Part shown: positions 22,313-33,663 of the stretch, in pieces
How positions within the stretch are numbered: the first letter of the stretch is position 1
Layout of the letters: every line of letters starts with the position of its first letter
Origin: Euphorbia lathyris
Taxonomy: Eukaryota; Streptophyta; Magnoliopsida; Malpighiales; Euphorbiaceae
NCBI RefSeq assembly: GCF_963576675.1
Contig: NC_088916.1
Location: 26,635,501 to 26,699,500 of the forward strand
Length of the DNA stretch: 64,000 nt
Direction: 5' to 3'
Translations under genes and position numbers: made by a program
Notes under the pieces: generated by a model
What the model saw: only the letters and a program-made list of their open reading frames with translations
The model's database searches: none
Told to the model about the DNA's origin: nothing

Positions 22313-22905
22313 TTAAAATAAAACATTTTCAACCAAAGGCACGAAAATATCCAATATTGGGTTTTCGTCCTTTCCAAAGTTCATAGGGGTTTTCTTAAGT
22401 ATAGGTCTAACTAGAGCCTTATTGAGTATGTAGCAAGCTGTGTTGACAGCTTCACCCCAGAAATACTTTGAAAGCCTATTCTCACTCAGCATTGTCCTAG
22501 CTATTTTGACTAAGGTTATGTTCTTCCTTTCAACTACTCCATTTTGTTGAGGAGTTCTAGGAGCAGAAAAATTGTGGTCAATGTCGCTGACTTCACAGAA
22601 TTCATCAAATTGTTGATTTTGGAATTCTCTGCCATTATCACTTCGGATGTGAGCTAATTTTAGGTCTTTGTCATTTTCAAGTTTTCTAATCAGTGTTGAG
22701 AACATCTCAAAGGCTTCATCCTTGCTACTCAGCAGGATGACCCAAGTATACTGAGAAAAGTCATCTACAATGACCAAGGAAAATCTCTTACCACCCAAGC
22801 TCAGCGGCTGGACTGGTCCGAAAAGATCCAAGTGTAGTAACTCTAATGGGCACTTGGTTGAGACTACATTTTTACTTTAAAAAGACTTTATGGTTTGTTT
22901 ACCTT
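22313..22905 (-). pseudogene. Sirevirus integrase
   Basis: It contains LDLFGPVQPLSLGG, VIVDDFSQYTWV, HIRSDNGREFQNQQF and PRTPQQNGVVERKN, covering the D, D, E catalytic region. An in-frame TAA lies upstream near 22877. A one-base frameshift after KKTP (about 22390) and further stops separate it from the RT frame; 21871-22312 is the decayed link. The zinc-binding N terminus is cut off at the junction near 22907. Confidence 0.8.
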
Positions 22906-22907
22906 GC

Positions 22908-23195
22908 TGTGGTGCCTGACATTGTAAATCCCATTACACTGTACTGTGATAATAATGGAGCCATTGTGCAAGCAAAGGAACCACAGTCTCATAATGCATC
23001 CAAGCATTACCTAAAGTGATACCACATTATAAGAGAGATTGTGGCAAGAGGAGATGTGAGAATAGAAAGAGTACCTACTGAGGACAACGTTGTAGATCCG
23101 TTGACAACGCCCTTAGCCCAAAAAGTACATGATCGTCATCTAACTTCTACTGGGATAAGTTGTAGAAACAATTGGCTTTAGTCCAAGTGGGAGTA
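22908..23195 (+). pseudogene. Tail of a second copia A copy (RNase H end and polypurine tract)
   Basis: These 288 bp match 30264-30550 nearly base for base and end with the same CAAGTGGGAGTA before an LTR. They start abruptly inside RNase H at the junction with the Sirevirus. They show that another internal region once lay to the left of the first LTR. A CAA to TGA-type stop (AAGTGATAC) is present. Confidence 0.85.
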
Positions 23196-25022
23196 TGTTG
23201 GGGTTTAGTGTCCTATAGACAATTGTTCTAGGATATAAACTAAATATGAATGAAGTGTTCTTTATATCATTTGTTTTAATAAGATATGGTTTCGTAACTA
23301 TATAAAGGCAACCCCTTTTAAAGAACTAAATAAGTCTAACAAAAGGAAATCCCTAAGTTTGTTTAAAGTGATTATAAAGTGTTCATACAAGCATGAAATG
23401 AGACGAAACTTTATAATAAACTAATAAACTTAAAACCACCCCAAGTCAAGTAATATGTTTAGGATTCACATATCACTGTTGAGACTTGCATGTAACAATG
23501 CCTTCTGTCAAGACAGAAAGCTGATCTCACAAGCTTTAGATATACAGATAATCTGGACAGTTGCATGGATCCAATGAAAGGGAGTTCATTAGGATTGGGG
23601 ACGTGACTTGAGATAACAGGATGGGTAGATTCATCCTTGTCACATGTTCATCTCATTGGTATTAATAGGTATAAGTAATCCTCAGACTCAAAGGAATGTT
23701 AATTAGTAATTCTGGATTACGGAATGTGACGCTTTGATCCTGTTGTAACACGATCCATAACAGAGATGACTCTGGGGTGTGAACGGCAGATGTTGGGTAT
23801 CATAGGAAGTAATTGCAGGATAGTTATACATTGGATTGAGCATTTATCACTCTTGATAAATGGGAGATACGTCCATGGATCGCTTGTGGAAGACTTGACT
23901 CTAAATCCTTGCAAGGTGATAGCTTAAGACTTGAAATACAGATTTCACTTAACCTATCTAATTGGAGTTGACTCGGCCTGTACAAGTAAAACGAGCGTCT
24001 CGCTATATGTGACTTGACATTATGCATAGTCATAAGATTCAGTTCAAGGATGTAGTTGATAAAGGATCGAATTATACTGTAACTAATACGGAAAGGTCAA
24101 CGACAGAATCAACCTGTCTTCTTATAGCTCTGGGGGAATGTTTCGGATTTGCTAATCACATTTTGCGTACTCATTCCGTTATGCAAAGATTAAATATAAT
24201 TCTGTGAAAATTAATTTAATAGTTGCGTACGGCTAGAAGCAATAAGAACATAATGGGTCACATATAAGACTTGGAACCCAAAAGAGAAACGAATGTTAAT
24301 TAATTGATGGAAGCCCAACTGAGTCCGCTAAGGCCCAGTACATGGGGTGGGGCGATTTTATGTATATATAATACATAAATATTTAATTTGATTTTAAACA
24401 ATTCTAATTAGATTATAATTGTGAATTAAATTAATTAAATGATAAATAAGTTAGGAGTTTTAATGAGATTAAATTGCACCTATTATTATCCTATAAGGTT
24501 ACTATTATTACCTTTATATTTAAGATATAATTATAGATAATAAATAAGAATTATATTCCGAATTAAATTCTTATTCAGTAACCTAATTCTATCTAATTAG
24601 GGTTTAGATACAAGAGAATATAAATACCCCCCATGTGTAATTTTCGAAATACACATACTCAACCCGGGAGAGAGAATTTCGACCCACACTAGAGGACGAG
24701 ATTATCCACCGCTTCCTTCCGTTCAATTGATTTTCATCTCTTTCTCTTATTCCTTGATCTTGTGTTGATTTATTAGAGACAATATATTCTTGATTGTTTT
24801 ATACGGTTGATATCTAACTTGATTTTGGATTGTGTTTTTGTTTTGTACTCGGAACTCGAAGTAAGAGTTGTCGGCACTTCGATTGCAACAGTAGATAGAA
24901 CATCAAAAGGTATTTCCTTCTATCCCTCTTTATATGAAATAACGATTAACGGATCTTGGGTTAATGGAAAAAGGTTAAAATTTTTATATTTCCGCTGCCA
25001 AACGTTTGCCTATTTCCCTTCA
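23196..25022 (+). repeat. 5' LTR of copia A
   Basis: The LTR is 1827 bp, TGTTGGGGTTTAG...CCCTTCA. A TATA box is at 24619-24627. It differs from the 3' LTR at roughly 2% of positions by my reading, mostly C/T and G/A changes. Confidence 0.9.
24619..24627 (+). promoter_or_regulatory. TATA box in copia A 5' LTR
   Basis: TATAAATAC is about 400 bp from the LTR 3' edge. The same box lies at 31974-31980 in the 3' LTR. It would start the genomic RNA near 24650. Confidence 0.6.
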
Positions 25023-25023
25023 G

Positions 25024-25035
25024 TGGTATCAGAGC
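25024..25035 (+). promoter_or_regulatory. Primer binding site, initiator tRNA-Met
   Basis: TGGTATCAGAGC starts one base after the LTR end. It complements the 3' end of plant initiator methionine tRNA, the usual copia primer. Confidence 0.9.
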
Positions 25036-26621
25036 CTGCGTTAAATCCGTTATTTCATATATGAAAATTTAGAAGTTTTTCAATCAGATTGAATAAATAT
25101 TTATAGTTAGGTTAATTAACAAAACTGTTTTGATTAATTAGTTCTAAAGATAAATAAGTTTTAATTAATTGTTAATTAAAATAGTTTATGCATATGTTCT
25201 TAATAATTTTGGTTGATAATCATTATAAAAAAATCTATTAGTTTTATAGTTAGATTGATAAAAGTTAGTTTTATTGATTCTAAAGATAAAACGGAAAATC
25301 TATAGTAGGCTGGCCAGACGCGTTAGGGCTGCTGCCATACGGCAGCAGCCGCGTCCTCGGGTCCGGTCCGAGACCCACTTATTTTAAAATCGTTTTAAAA
25401 TTAGTTTTAAATATATTTATGTATATATGTTTCAGAAATTAACAGTTTTCTGTTTTGATTATCGAATGAAAAGCTTATTTAAAAGTTTGTTTTACCTATT
25501 TGTAAATCAAAAGTATTAAATGAATTGAAATCAAAATAATTGGGACATGCATAATTAAAGTTTTGTATAGTTGTATTAATCTAAAAGGTTAATATAGAAG
25601 ATACGAAACTGTTAGAATTAAAATTGGATGAAAGTTAATTTGATGTGTTAATGTGATTAACCTAAATATTACATAAAGTATTTATGTAATCAACCAATTA
25701 AATTTATTTAATTGAGTCTATGCATGTTTGGAGTTATGGACATATTTGGACCCTCTTTTAGTCTTTTGGTATTTTTGAAATAGGGCATGCGAGTCTTGCC
25801 TTTCTACTATCTATTGTAATTTCTCCTCTCATCTAATTCCCTTCAAGTTAATTGAAGTTTTCTTTAGTGGAATAGAAATTAATATGTAATTTCAAGGCGC
25901 CATGGAGAAGACGGAAGACCTAAAGAGAAATATGTAATAGTTAGTATTTCCCTAGGTTTAGCCTTTTATTCCGTCTCTGGCTCGACAGAATAATTTAGAT
26001 AATATGTCCATAACACCAATGTATTTGTCTGATGTATGCTAAAGCAAATCAAGACTAAGTTAGATTATGAGACTTGAAATAAAAATCCCTCACTAATTAA
26101 AAGTTAAGTAAATAAGCAAGTTATTAAAATCGGTTGCCCCTCCCTAATATTATAATTCAGCCGGCAGTACTGGGGACCTTTGGGTTGTTGAGCAAACTCA
26201 AGCTCGGGGTCTTATGGTAACACCTGAATTATCGAAAATCGTTCTTTCATGAATATGGGGTAATACTTAAATTAGATTATGATAATTGGATGAGCAAACT
26301 CATGTTATCATAGACTAATGGGCAATATGGTTGGGATTAATATGAATATCATATTAGTTACTAATGTGGTTAGTAACCTAATAACCTAGGAATCACATTA
26401 AAGATGTGATTGATTACATGAATCTACCTAACAAATAAAAGACTAGCTTGTTGTGAAATTCTTCGAATTAATATGGAGGGCTATTAATTTGGCAAAATAG
26501 TGGGAGCAATTTAAAATGAATCAAAAGACCTATAATTTTAGATTGATGTACTTTAAAGCAAATGAATGACATACGTTTACTCTTTCTCACTCTCAGGTTA
26601 AATTAAAACACTCTTAAAATC
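25036..26621 (+). other. Untranslated leader of copia A
   Basis: About 1.6 kb without a coding frame lies between the primer site and the gag ATG. It contains the strong hairpin at 25317-25355. Otherwise it is AT-rich and unremarkable. Confidence 0.6.
25317..25355 (+). other. GC-rich hairpin in the copia A leader
   Basis: A perfect 10-bp stem (GGCTGCTGCC at 25327-25336 with GGCAGCAGCC at 25341-25350) closes a 4-base loop, ATAC. GACGC at 25317-25321 can also pair with GCGTC at 25351-25355 across a bulge. It stands out in AT-rich surroundings. The position, about 290 bases after the primer site, suits a packaging or dimer signal, but this is inference. Confidence 0.6.
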
Positions 26622-29600
26622 ATGACTAAAACCAATCTGCAGAACATTCTTACCAATAACAAGTTGAACGGTTCAAACTTCACCGACTGGTTTCGTAACC
26701 TCAAAATTGTTTTGAAGTTCGAGAAGAAAGGGTATGTACTTGATACACTGATACCCCCTTACCCGGTGGATGGTGCTCCCTACCAAGAATTTTATGCTTA
26801 CTTGAAGCATAAGGCTGATGACGATCATGCGGGAGACATCATACTTGCATCAATGACACCGAAATTGAAAAGGCAACATGTAGAAATGGATGCCTATTCC
26901 ATGGTCGCGCACCTGAAAGAGTTGTTTGTGAATCAAACTCGGTGGGAACGCTACGAGATAACAAAACAATTATATAGATGCAAGATGCAGGTGGGCATAT
27001 CTGTAATGGCACATTGTGTCAAGATGATTAGCCTTATCACCAAGTTTTCTAGTATTGGAGATGCGATGGATCATAAACTAAGTGTAAACTTACTTCTTCA
27101 GTCCCTCCCCGAGAGTTACTCACAGTTCATCATGAACTACCAAATGAGTGGCTTGCAAACCTCTCTTGAAGAGCTTGCAAATATGCTCGAGACAGTCGAG
27201 CCCAATATGAAAGAAAATGAGAGGATACCGGCCCTTGCTATTGAAGGATCAAAGAAGAGGAAAGGGAACTCTCCCAATCCAAACCATCCTAAGAAAGGCA
27301 AGGGGGCCATGCCCACCGAAACAAAGGGAAAGGAAGTGAAGAAGCCCAAAGGAGAGTGCCACTTTTATGGTGAAGAAGGGCATTGGAAAAGAAACTGTTT
27401 GGTGTACCTAGCTACCCTCAAGAAGGGAGAAGCCGAGACTTCAACATCTGGTATGTTTTATATTGAAATAAATACAATTTCACAGTCTGAATCTTGGGTA
27501 TTAGATACCGGATGTGGATCTCATATTTGTATGAATATTCAGGGACTCAGACGGACTAAGGAATTGAAGAAAGGAAGCATAAACTTGCGAGTAGGAAATG
27601 GAGCAAGAGTTGCTGCCCTCGCCATTGGAGATTATGCTTTAAGTTTGCCCTCTGGGCTTGTAATAGAATTAGGGAACTGTTTGTATGTTCCAGAAATGTC
27701 TCGTAACATTATTTTTATTAGCCGTCTTGTTGACGACGGTTTTCATATTTCAATAAAAGACAAACATTGCGATTTTTATAGAGATGGGATTTTCTATTTT
27801 TCAGGAATATCACAAAATGGGATTTATGTGCTAGATGACAAAATTTCTGTTTTCGCAATTAATACCAAAAGACATAAGCTAGATAATTCAACTTACTTGT
27901 GGCATTGTCGTTTAGGCCATATAAACAAAAGACGCATGCTTAAGCTACATCAAGATGGGCTTATAAATTCAATTGATCCTGAATCATTGGAAACATGCGA
28001 AACATGTTTAAATGGTAAAATGACAAAGACACCCTTTAGAAATAAAGGTGAGCGTGTATCAGACACTCTAGGATTAATACATTCCGATGTATGCGGTCCT
28101 ATGCCGGTCCAAGCAAGAGGAGGATTCAGATACTTCATAAGCTTCATAAACGACCATACCTGATATGGTTATATATACTTGATGAAGCACAAGTCCGAAG
28201 CTTTTGAGAAATTCAAATGCTTCAAGAATGAAGTAGAAAATCAATTAGGAAAGAAAATAAAGATACTTCGATCCGATCGAGGTGGCGAATATCTTTCAGA
28301 TGATTTTCTGAATTATCTAACTGAATGTGGGATATGCTCACAATGGACACCTCCCTATACACCACAACACAATGGTGTATCCGAGAGGAGGAACCGTACC
28401 TTACTAGATATGGTATGATCCATGATGAGCATAGCATTACTTCCAAAGACATTCTGGGGCTATGCCTTAGAAACTGCCCTCTTCACCCTAAATCGAGTAC
28501 CAACTAAATCCGCTAGTTCCACACCATATGAATTGTTCGTTGGTAGGAAACTCGTGTTCTCATTCATGAGAGTATAGGGTTGTTCAACATTTGTCAAACG
28601 CATAGCGTCAGACAAACTAGATTCTAAATCTGATAAGTGTTTCTTCATTGGATACCCTAAGGAAACTGTGGGATATTACTTCTATCATCCAGATGATCAG
28701 AAAGTAATAGTATCCAAGCACGCAACCTTCTTAGAGAAAGAGTTTCTCGAAGAAACAGAAAAGGGAAGCATAATTGAACTTGATGAAGTTCAAGAACAAG
28801 AAACACCGACTGAAACAACAGAGGCGGTTGAGGAACCCGAAGCAGTCCCATTAGATGAGACTCAAGTGCCACCCATTCATAGATCACAAAGAGTTCGTGA
28901 AATGCCAATTAGATATGGTTTTCTAGTGGGAGATGATGATGAGGTTCCCGTGTTAGACGATGAACCCGAAAACTACGAAGAGGCTCTTGCCAGTACAGAT
29001 TCTAAAGCATGGCTCGAGGCCATAGATTCTGAGATGGATTCCATGTACACCAACCAAGTGTGGACTTTGGTTGACCCACCCGAAGGGATAAAACCCATTG
29101 GGTGCAGGTGGATCTTCAAAAAGAAGACAGACATGGATGGAAAGGTTAGCACCTACAAAGCTAGGTTAGTAGCGAAAGGATATCGTCAGAAACAAGGAAT
29201 TGATTATGACGAAACTTTCTCTCCTGTGGCTATGTCCAAATCAATCAGAATAATGCTCGCTATTGCCGCTCACTACGATTACAAGATTTGGCAAATGGAT
29301 GTGAAAACAGCTTTCCTAAACTGAAACCTGCTTGAGGATGTATATATGATGCAACCTGAAGGTTTCATATCAAAGGATGCAAACAAGGTTTGCAAACTTC
29401 AGAGATCCATTTATGGACTCAAGCAAGCATCAAGAAGCTGGAACAAGCATTTTGACGAAACCATAAAACAATTTGGTTTCGAACAAAATTGCGAAGAAGC
29501 TTGCATTTACAAGAAAGCAAGTGGGAGCTCAGTTGCATTTCTGATATTATATGTGGACGATATATTATTAATGGGAAATGACATAGCTCTACTACAGTCG

Positions 29601-30536
29601 GTAAAGGTATGGTTATCAGGTAACTTCTCCATGAAAGACCTTGCTGAAGCAGCTTATATACTTGGTATAAAGATCTACAGAGATAGATCAAGAAGACTGC
29701 TTGGTCTTTCACAGGCTACATACATCGAAAAGGTGCTAAAGCGGTTTAGCATGCTTGAATCGAAACGAGGTAACTTACCCATGATACATGGATTAAAGTT
29801 AAACAATCATCAATGTCCTAAAACCGAATATGATAAGAAGCGCATGGCTGTAGTCCCGTACGCCAGCGTAATCGGTTCGATTATGTATGCTATGCTTTGC
29901 ACTAGACCTGACGTAGCATTCGCGTTAAGTATAACGAGTCGTTACCAAGGTAATCCGGGAGACGAGCACTGGAATGCCGTCAAGAACATTCTTAAGTACT
30001 TAAGAAGGACTAAAGACATGTTCCTAGTGTACGGAGAAGGGGATCTGAAAATAGAAGGATTTTCAAACGCCAGTCATCTCACAGATGAGAACGATTTTAG
30101 ATCCTAATCAGGATACCTGTTTATCTTGAATGGGCGTGCGGTCAGTTGGAAGAGTTCCAAGCAGGGAAGCGTAGCTTTCTCTACGACCGAGTCAGAGTAC
30201 ATCGCTGCTGCGAAATCAGCAAAGGAAGCAGTTTGGATTAAGAAGTTCATTACTGAACTTGGTATGGTGCCTGACATTGTAAATCCCATTACACTGTACT
30301 GTGATAACAATGGAGCCATTGCACAAGCAAAGGAACCATGGTATCATAATGCATCCAAGCATTACCTAAAGCAATACCACATTGTAAGAGAGATTGTGGC
30401 AAGAGGAGATGTGAGAATAGAAAGAGTACCTACTGAGGACAACGTTGTAGATCCGTTGACAACGCCCTTAGCCCAAAAAGTACATGATCGTCATCTAACT
30501 TCTACTGGGATAAGTTGTAGAAACAATTGGCTTTAG
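26622..30536 (+). pseudogene. Copia A gag-pol polyprotein with five stop codons
   Basis: This is one continuous frame of about 1,304 codons with no frameshift. The order is gag (NNKLNGSNFTDWFRNLKIVL from residue 13), zinc knuckle near residue 246 (CHFYGEEGHWKRNC, second Cys now Tyr), protease with DTG near residue 295, GAG-pre-integrase (LWHCRLGH...CETC), integrase (HSDVCGP, RSDRGGEY, PQHNGVSERRN), RT with YVDD at 29550-29561, and RNase H. Stops are TGA 28161, TGA 28416, TAG 28575, TGA 29322 and TAA 30105 (first bases). At least three are C-to-T at CGA or CAA and one is G-to-A at TGG. The first RNase H Asp is Asn (GFSNAS). It would copy itself by RNA if intact; as it stands it is dead. Confidence 0.9.
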
Positions 30537-30539
30537 TCC

Positions 30540-30550
30540 AAGTGGGAGTA
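30540..30550 (+). promoter_or_regulatory. Polypurine tract of copia A
   Basis: AAGTGGGAGTA directly precedes the 3' LTR. The identical tract precedes the LTR at 23196. Confidence 0.85.
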
Positions 30551-32378
30551 TGTTGGGGTTTAGTGTCCTATAGACAATTGTTCTAGGATATAAACTAAAT
30601 ATGAATGAAGTGTTCTTTATATCATTTGTTTTAATAAGATATGGTTTCGTAACTATATAAAGGCAACCCCTTTTAAAGAACTAAATAAGTCTAACAAAAG
30701 GAAATCCCTAAGTTTGTTTAAAGTGATTATAAAGTGTTCATACAAGCATGAAGTGAGACGAAACTTTATAATAAACTAATAAACTTAAAACTACCCCAAG
30801 TCAAGTAATATGTTTAGGATTGACATATCACTGTTGAGACTTGCATGTAACAATGCCTTCTGTCAAGACAGAAAGCTGATCTCACAAGCTTTAGATATAC
30901 AGATAATCTGGACAGTTGCATGGATCCAATGAAAGGGAGTTCATTAGGATTGGGGACGTGACTTGAGATAACAGGATGGGTAGATTCATCCTTGTCACAT
31001 GTTCATCTCATTGGTATTAATAGGTATAAGTAATCCTCAGACTCAAAGGAATGTTAATTAGTAATTCTGGATTACGGAATGTGACGCTTTGATCCTGTTG
31101 TAACACGATCCATAACAGAGATGACTCTGGGGTGTGAACGGAAGATGTTGGGTATCACGGGAAGTAATTGCAGGATAGTTATACATTGGATTGAGCATTT
31201 ATCACTCTTGATAAATGGGAGATACGTCCATGGATCGCTTGTGGAAGACTTGACTCTAAATCCTTGCAAGGTGATAGCTTAAGACTTGAAATACAGATTT
31301 CACTTAACCTATCTAATTGGAGTTGACTCGACCTGTACAAGTAAAACGAACGTCTCACTATATGTGACTTGACATTATCCATAGTCATAAGATTCAGTTC
31401 AAGGATGTAGTTGATAAAGGATCGAATTATACTATAACTAATATGGAAAGGTCAATGACAGAATCAACATGTCTTCTTATAGCTCTGGGGGAATGTTTCG
31501 GATTTGCTAATCATATTTTGTGTACTCATTCCGTTATGCAAAGATTAAATATAATTCTGTGAAAATTAATTTAATAGTTGCGTACGGCTAGAAGTAATAA
31601 GAACCTAATGGGTCACACATAAGACTTGGAACCCAAAAGAGAAACGGATGTTAATTAATTGATGGAAGTCCAACTGAGTTCGCTAAGGCCCAGTACATGG
31701 GGTGGGGCGATATTATGTATATATAATACATAAACATTTAATTTGATTTTAAACAATTCTAATTAGATTATAATTGTGAATTAAATTAATTAAAGGATAA
31801 ATAAGTTAGGAGTTTTAATGAGATTAAATTGCACCTATTATTATCCTATAAGGTTACTATTATTATCTTTATATTTAAGATATAATTATAGATAATAAAT
31901 AAGAATTATATTCCGAATTAAATTCTTATTCAGTAACCTAATTCTATTTAACTAGGGTTTAGATACAAGAGAATATAAATACCCCCCATGTGTAATTTTT
32001 GAAATACACATACTCAACCCGGGAGAGAGAATTTCGACCCACACTAGAGGACGAGATTATCCACCGCTTCCTTCCGTTCAATTGATTTTCATCTCTTTCT
32101 CTTATTCCTTGATCTTGTGTTGATTTATTAGAGACAATCTATTCTTGATTGTTTTATACGGTTGATATCTAACTTGATTTTGGATTGTGTTTTTGTCTTG
32201 TGCTCGGAAACTCGAAGTAAGAGTTGTGGGCACTTCGATTGCAACAGTAGATAGAACATCAAAAGGTATTTCCTTCTATCACTCTTTATATGAAATAACG
32301 ATTAACGGATCTTGGGTTAATGGAAAAAGGTTAAAATTTTTACATTTCCGCTGCCAAACGTTTGCCTATTTCCCTTCA
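30551..32378 (+). repeat. 3' LTR of copia A
   Basis: The LTR is 1828 bp and collinear with 23196-25022. It ends CCCTTCA at 32378, after which the sequence continues as the middle of LTR B (TTAAGTAGTTATAAAG). Confidence 0.9.
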
Positions 32379-32955
32379 TTAAGTAGTTATAAAGTGTTCA
32401 TACAAGCATGAAGTGAGACTGTACTTTATAATAGACCAATAGACTTAAAGTAAACCCAAGTCAAGTAATATGTTATGGGGGCTGGCATATTACTGTTGAG
32501 ACTTGCATGTAACAGTGTTTTCTGTCGAGACAGAAAGCTGATCTCACAAGCTTTAGATATTTAGATATCTAGACAGTTACATGGATCCGGTGAAGGAGTT
32601 CATTAGGATTGGGACCCGACTTGAGATAACAGAATGGATTGATTTATCTAATGTGTCAACTGTTCATCTCATTAGTATTAGTAGGTATAACTAATCCTCA
32701 GACTCAAACATTCGTTAATTAGTGATTCTGGATTATGGAGTCTGATACTTTGATTCTGTGCGAGCATGGAGTTATCATGGAGTGTGTGAGAGCAGGGTTA
32801 GTTATCATACAATGTAATTGCAGAATAGTTAATGTCAAATTAAGCATTCGTCACTCCCGATAAGTGGGAGATATATCCAAATTGCCGCTTGTGGTGAATT
32901 GACTGAAATCCTTACAAGGTGATAGAGTTAAGAGTAGAAATGAACATTTCACTTA
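32379..32955 (+). repeat. 5' LTR of copia B, first fragment
   Basis: It matches 51484-52066 of the 3' LTR B with many point changes. Its first 150 or so bases are missing because of copia A at the left. It stops at CACTTAACTT, where element D material begins. Confidence 0.8.
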
Positions 32956-32993
32956 ACTTGAGGACAAGTAAAACTTTAAAGTCCGAGGAGGTT
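32951..32993 (+). other. Orphan tail of a D-type internal region
   Basis: TTGAGGACAAGTAAAAC... to GAGGAGGTT matches 45937-45970, the end of the D internal region, almost exactly. It stands to the left of D's 5' LTR, where host sequence would be expected. Confidence 0.85.
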
Positions 32994-33663
32994 TGATAGG
33001 GGCATTTCGTCCCTATCTTTTAGCGTGATTTACGGTTTAGTTTTAGATGAAATAAATAAGTTTAATTGCAAAAATAGAGTGTTTTAATAAAATAACGAAA
33101 TAAAAATAAATTCCATACTTTCGGTTAATTTTTCTTATTTTTGATTAATTTAGAAAATAAAAACGTCAAGCTAACTCGGCTCTCGAGAATTGTATTTCAG
33201 GTACGAGCAAGGAGTGAAATTCCACCGACATACGCGGGGCGCATCATCCCTTACGCGGGGCGTGGAACATTGAGTCAGAAATGATTGCCTTATCCGCAGG
33301 CACCACGTGGATCCAACCGCTGATACGCAAGGCGTACCCAACCTACGCGGGGCGTAGAAGCAATAATTAGCCCAATCATAAATGTCAGACTGCATTGTCT
33401 CCTAAGTCAACTATCAATACGCAAGGCGTGTTTTGGGATACACAGGGCGTATATGGGGTAATTCGAGCAATAAAACGCCAGGAGCTCAAACACGCGCGGC
33501 GTATATCACTATACGCGGGGCGCGGTTGAGACAACAAGATCCGATTTAGGTCCACATGCAGGAAATTATTGAAGGAGTGGGAAAATACGCAGGGCGTCCC
33601 CTACCATACGTGAGGCGTATCATGCGAATTCTGCAGAAATCATGATGTTGCTCCATACTTGTA
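32994..33663 (+). repeat. 5' LTR of D, first part (U3 with paired motifs)
   Basis: It starts TGATAGGGG and forms the tip hairpin GATAGGG...CCCTATC. It carries five direct pairs of a 12-bp TACGCGGGGCGT-type motif, and ends at TTGTA, the target duplication of E. Confidence 0.85.
33231..33618 (+). repeat. Five direct pairs of a 12-bp GC-rich motif in LTR D
   Basis: Motif consensus is TACGCGGGGCGT. Starts are 33231/33252, 33324/33344, 33418/33439, 33491/33512 and 33586/33607. Spacing within pairs is 20-21 bp, two helical turns. Pair-to-pair spacing is 93, 94, 73 and 95 bp, close to nine or seven turns. The array lies upstream of the TATA box (40292, about 85 bp after the last pair once E is removed). 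The same array lies in the 3' LTR from 46208. Confidence 0.85.

Larger units (their letters stand above)
14750..22907 (-). mobile_element. Sirevirus-type Ty1/copia element, 3' portion
   Basis: Read on the minus strand: integrase, RT, RNase H, a long env-like frame, polypurine tract, 3' LTR. The env-like gene after pol and the GGGGGAG polypurine tract are known marks of the Sirevirus (SIRE1/Maximus) lineage. The 5' LTR, primer site, gag and protease are missing. At about 22907 the sequence switches to the tail of an opposite-strand copia element. Confidence 0.85.
23196..32378 (+). mobile_element. Ty1/copia element A, complete but inactive
   Basis: It contains 5' LTR, primer site, a 1.6-kb leader, gag-pol in one frame, polypurine tract and 3' LTR. 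The total is 9183 bp. It is preceded by the tail of another copy of itself, and the left flank is not a normal target site, so no target duplication can be checked. The right flank (32379 on) is the interior of the related LTR B. Confidence 0.9.

Noticed and set aside
23717..24207. Small ORFs inside LTR A (also 31072-31388)
   Set aside because: Present in both LTRs in non-coding sequence, with no domain similarity.
22313..30536. Active copia elements
   Set aside because: Stop codons, the YVDI change in the Sirevirus, and lost zinc-knuckle and RNase H residues in element A rule out autonomous activity.
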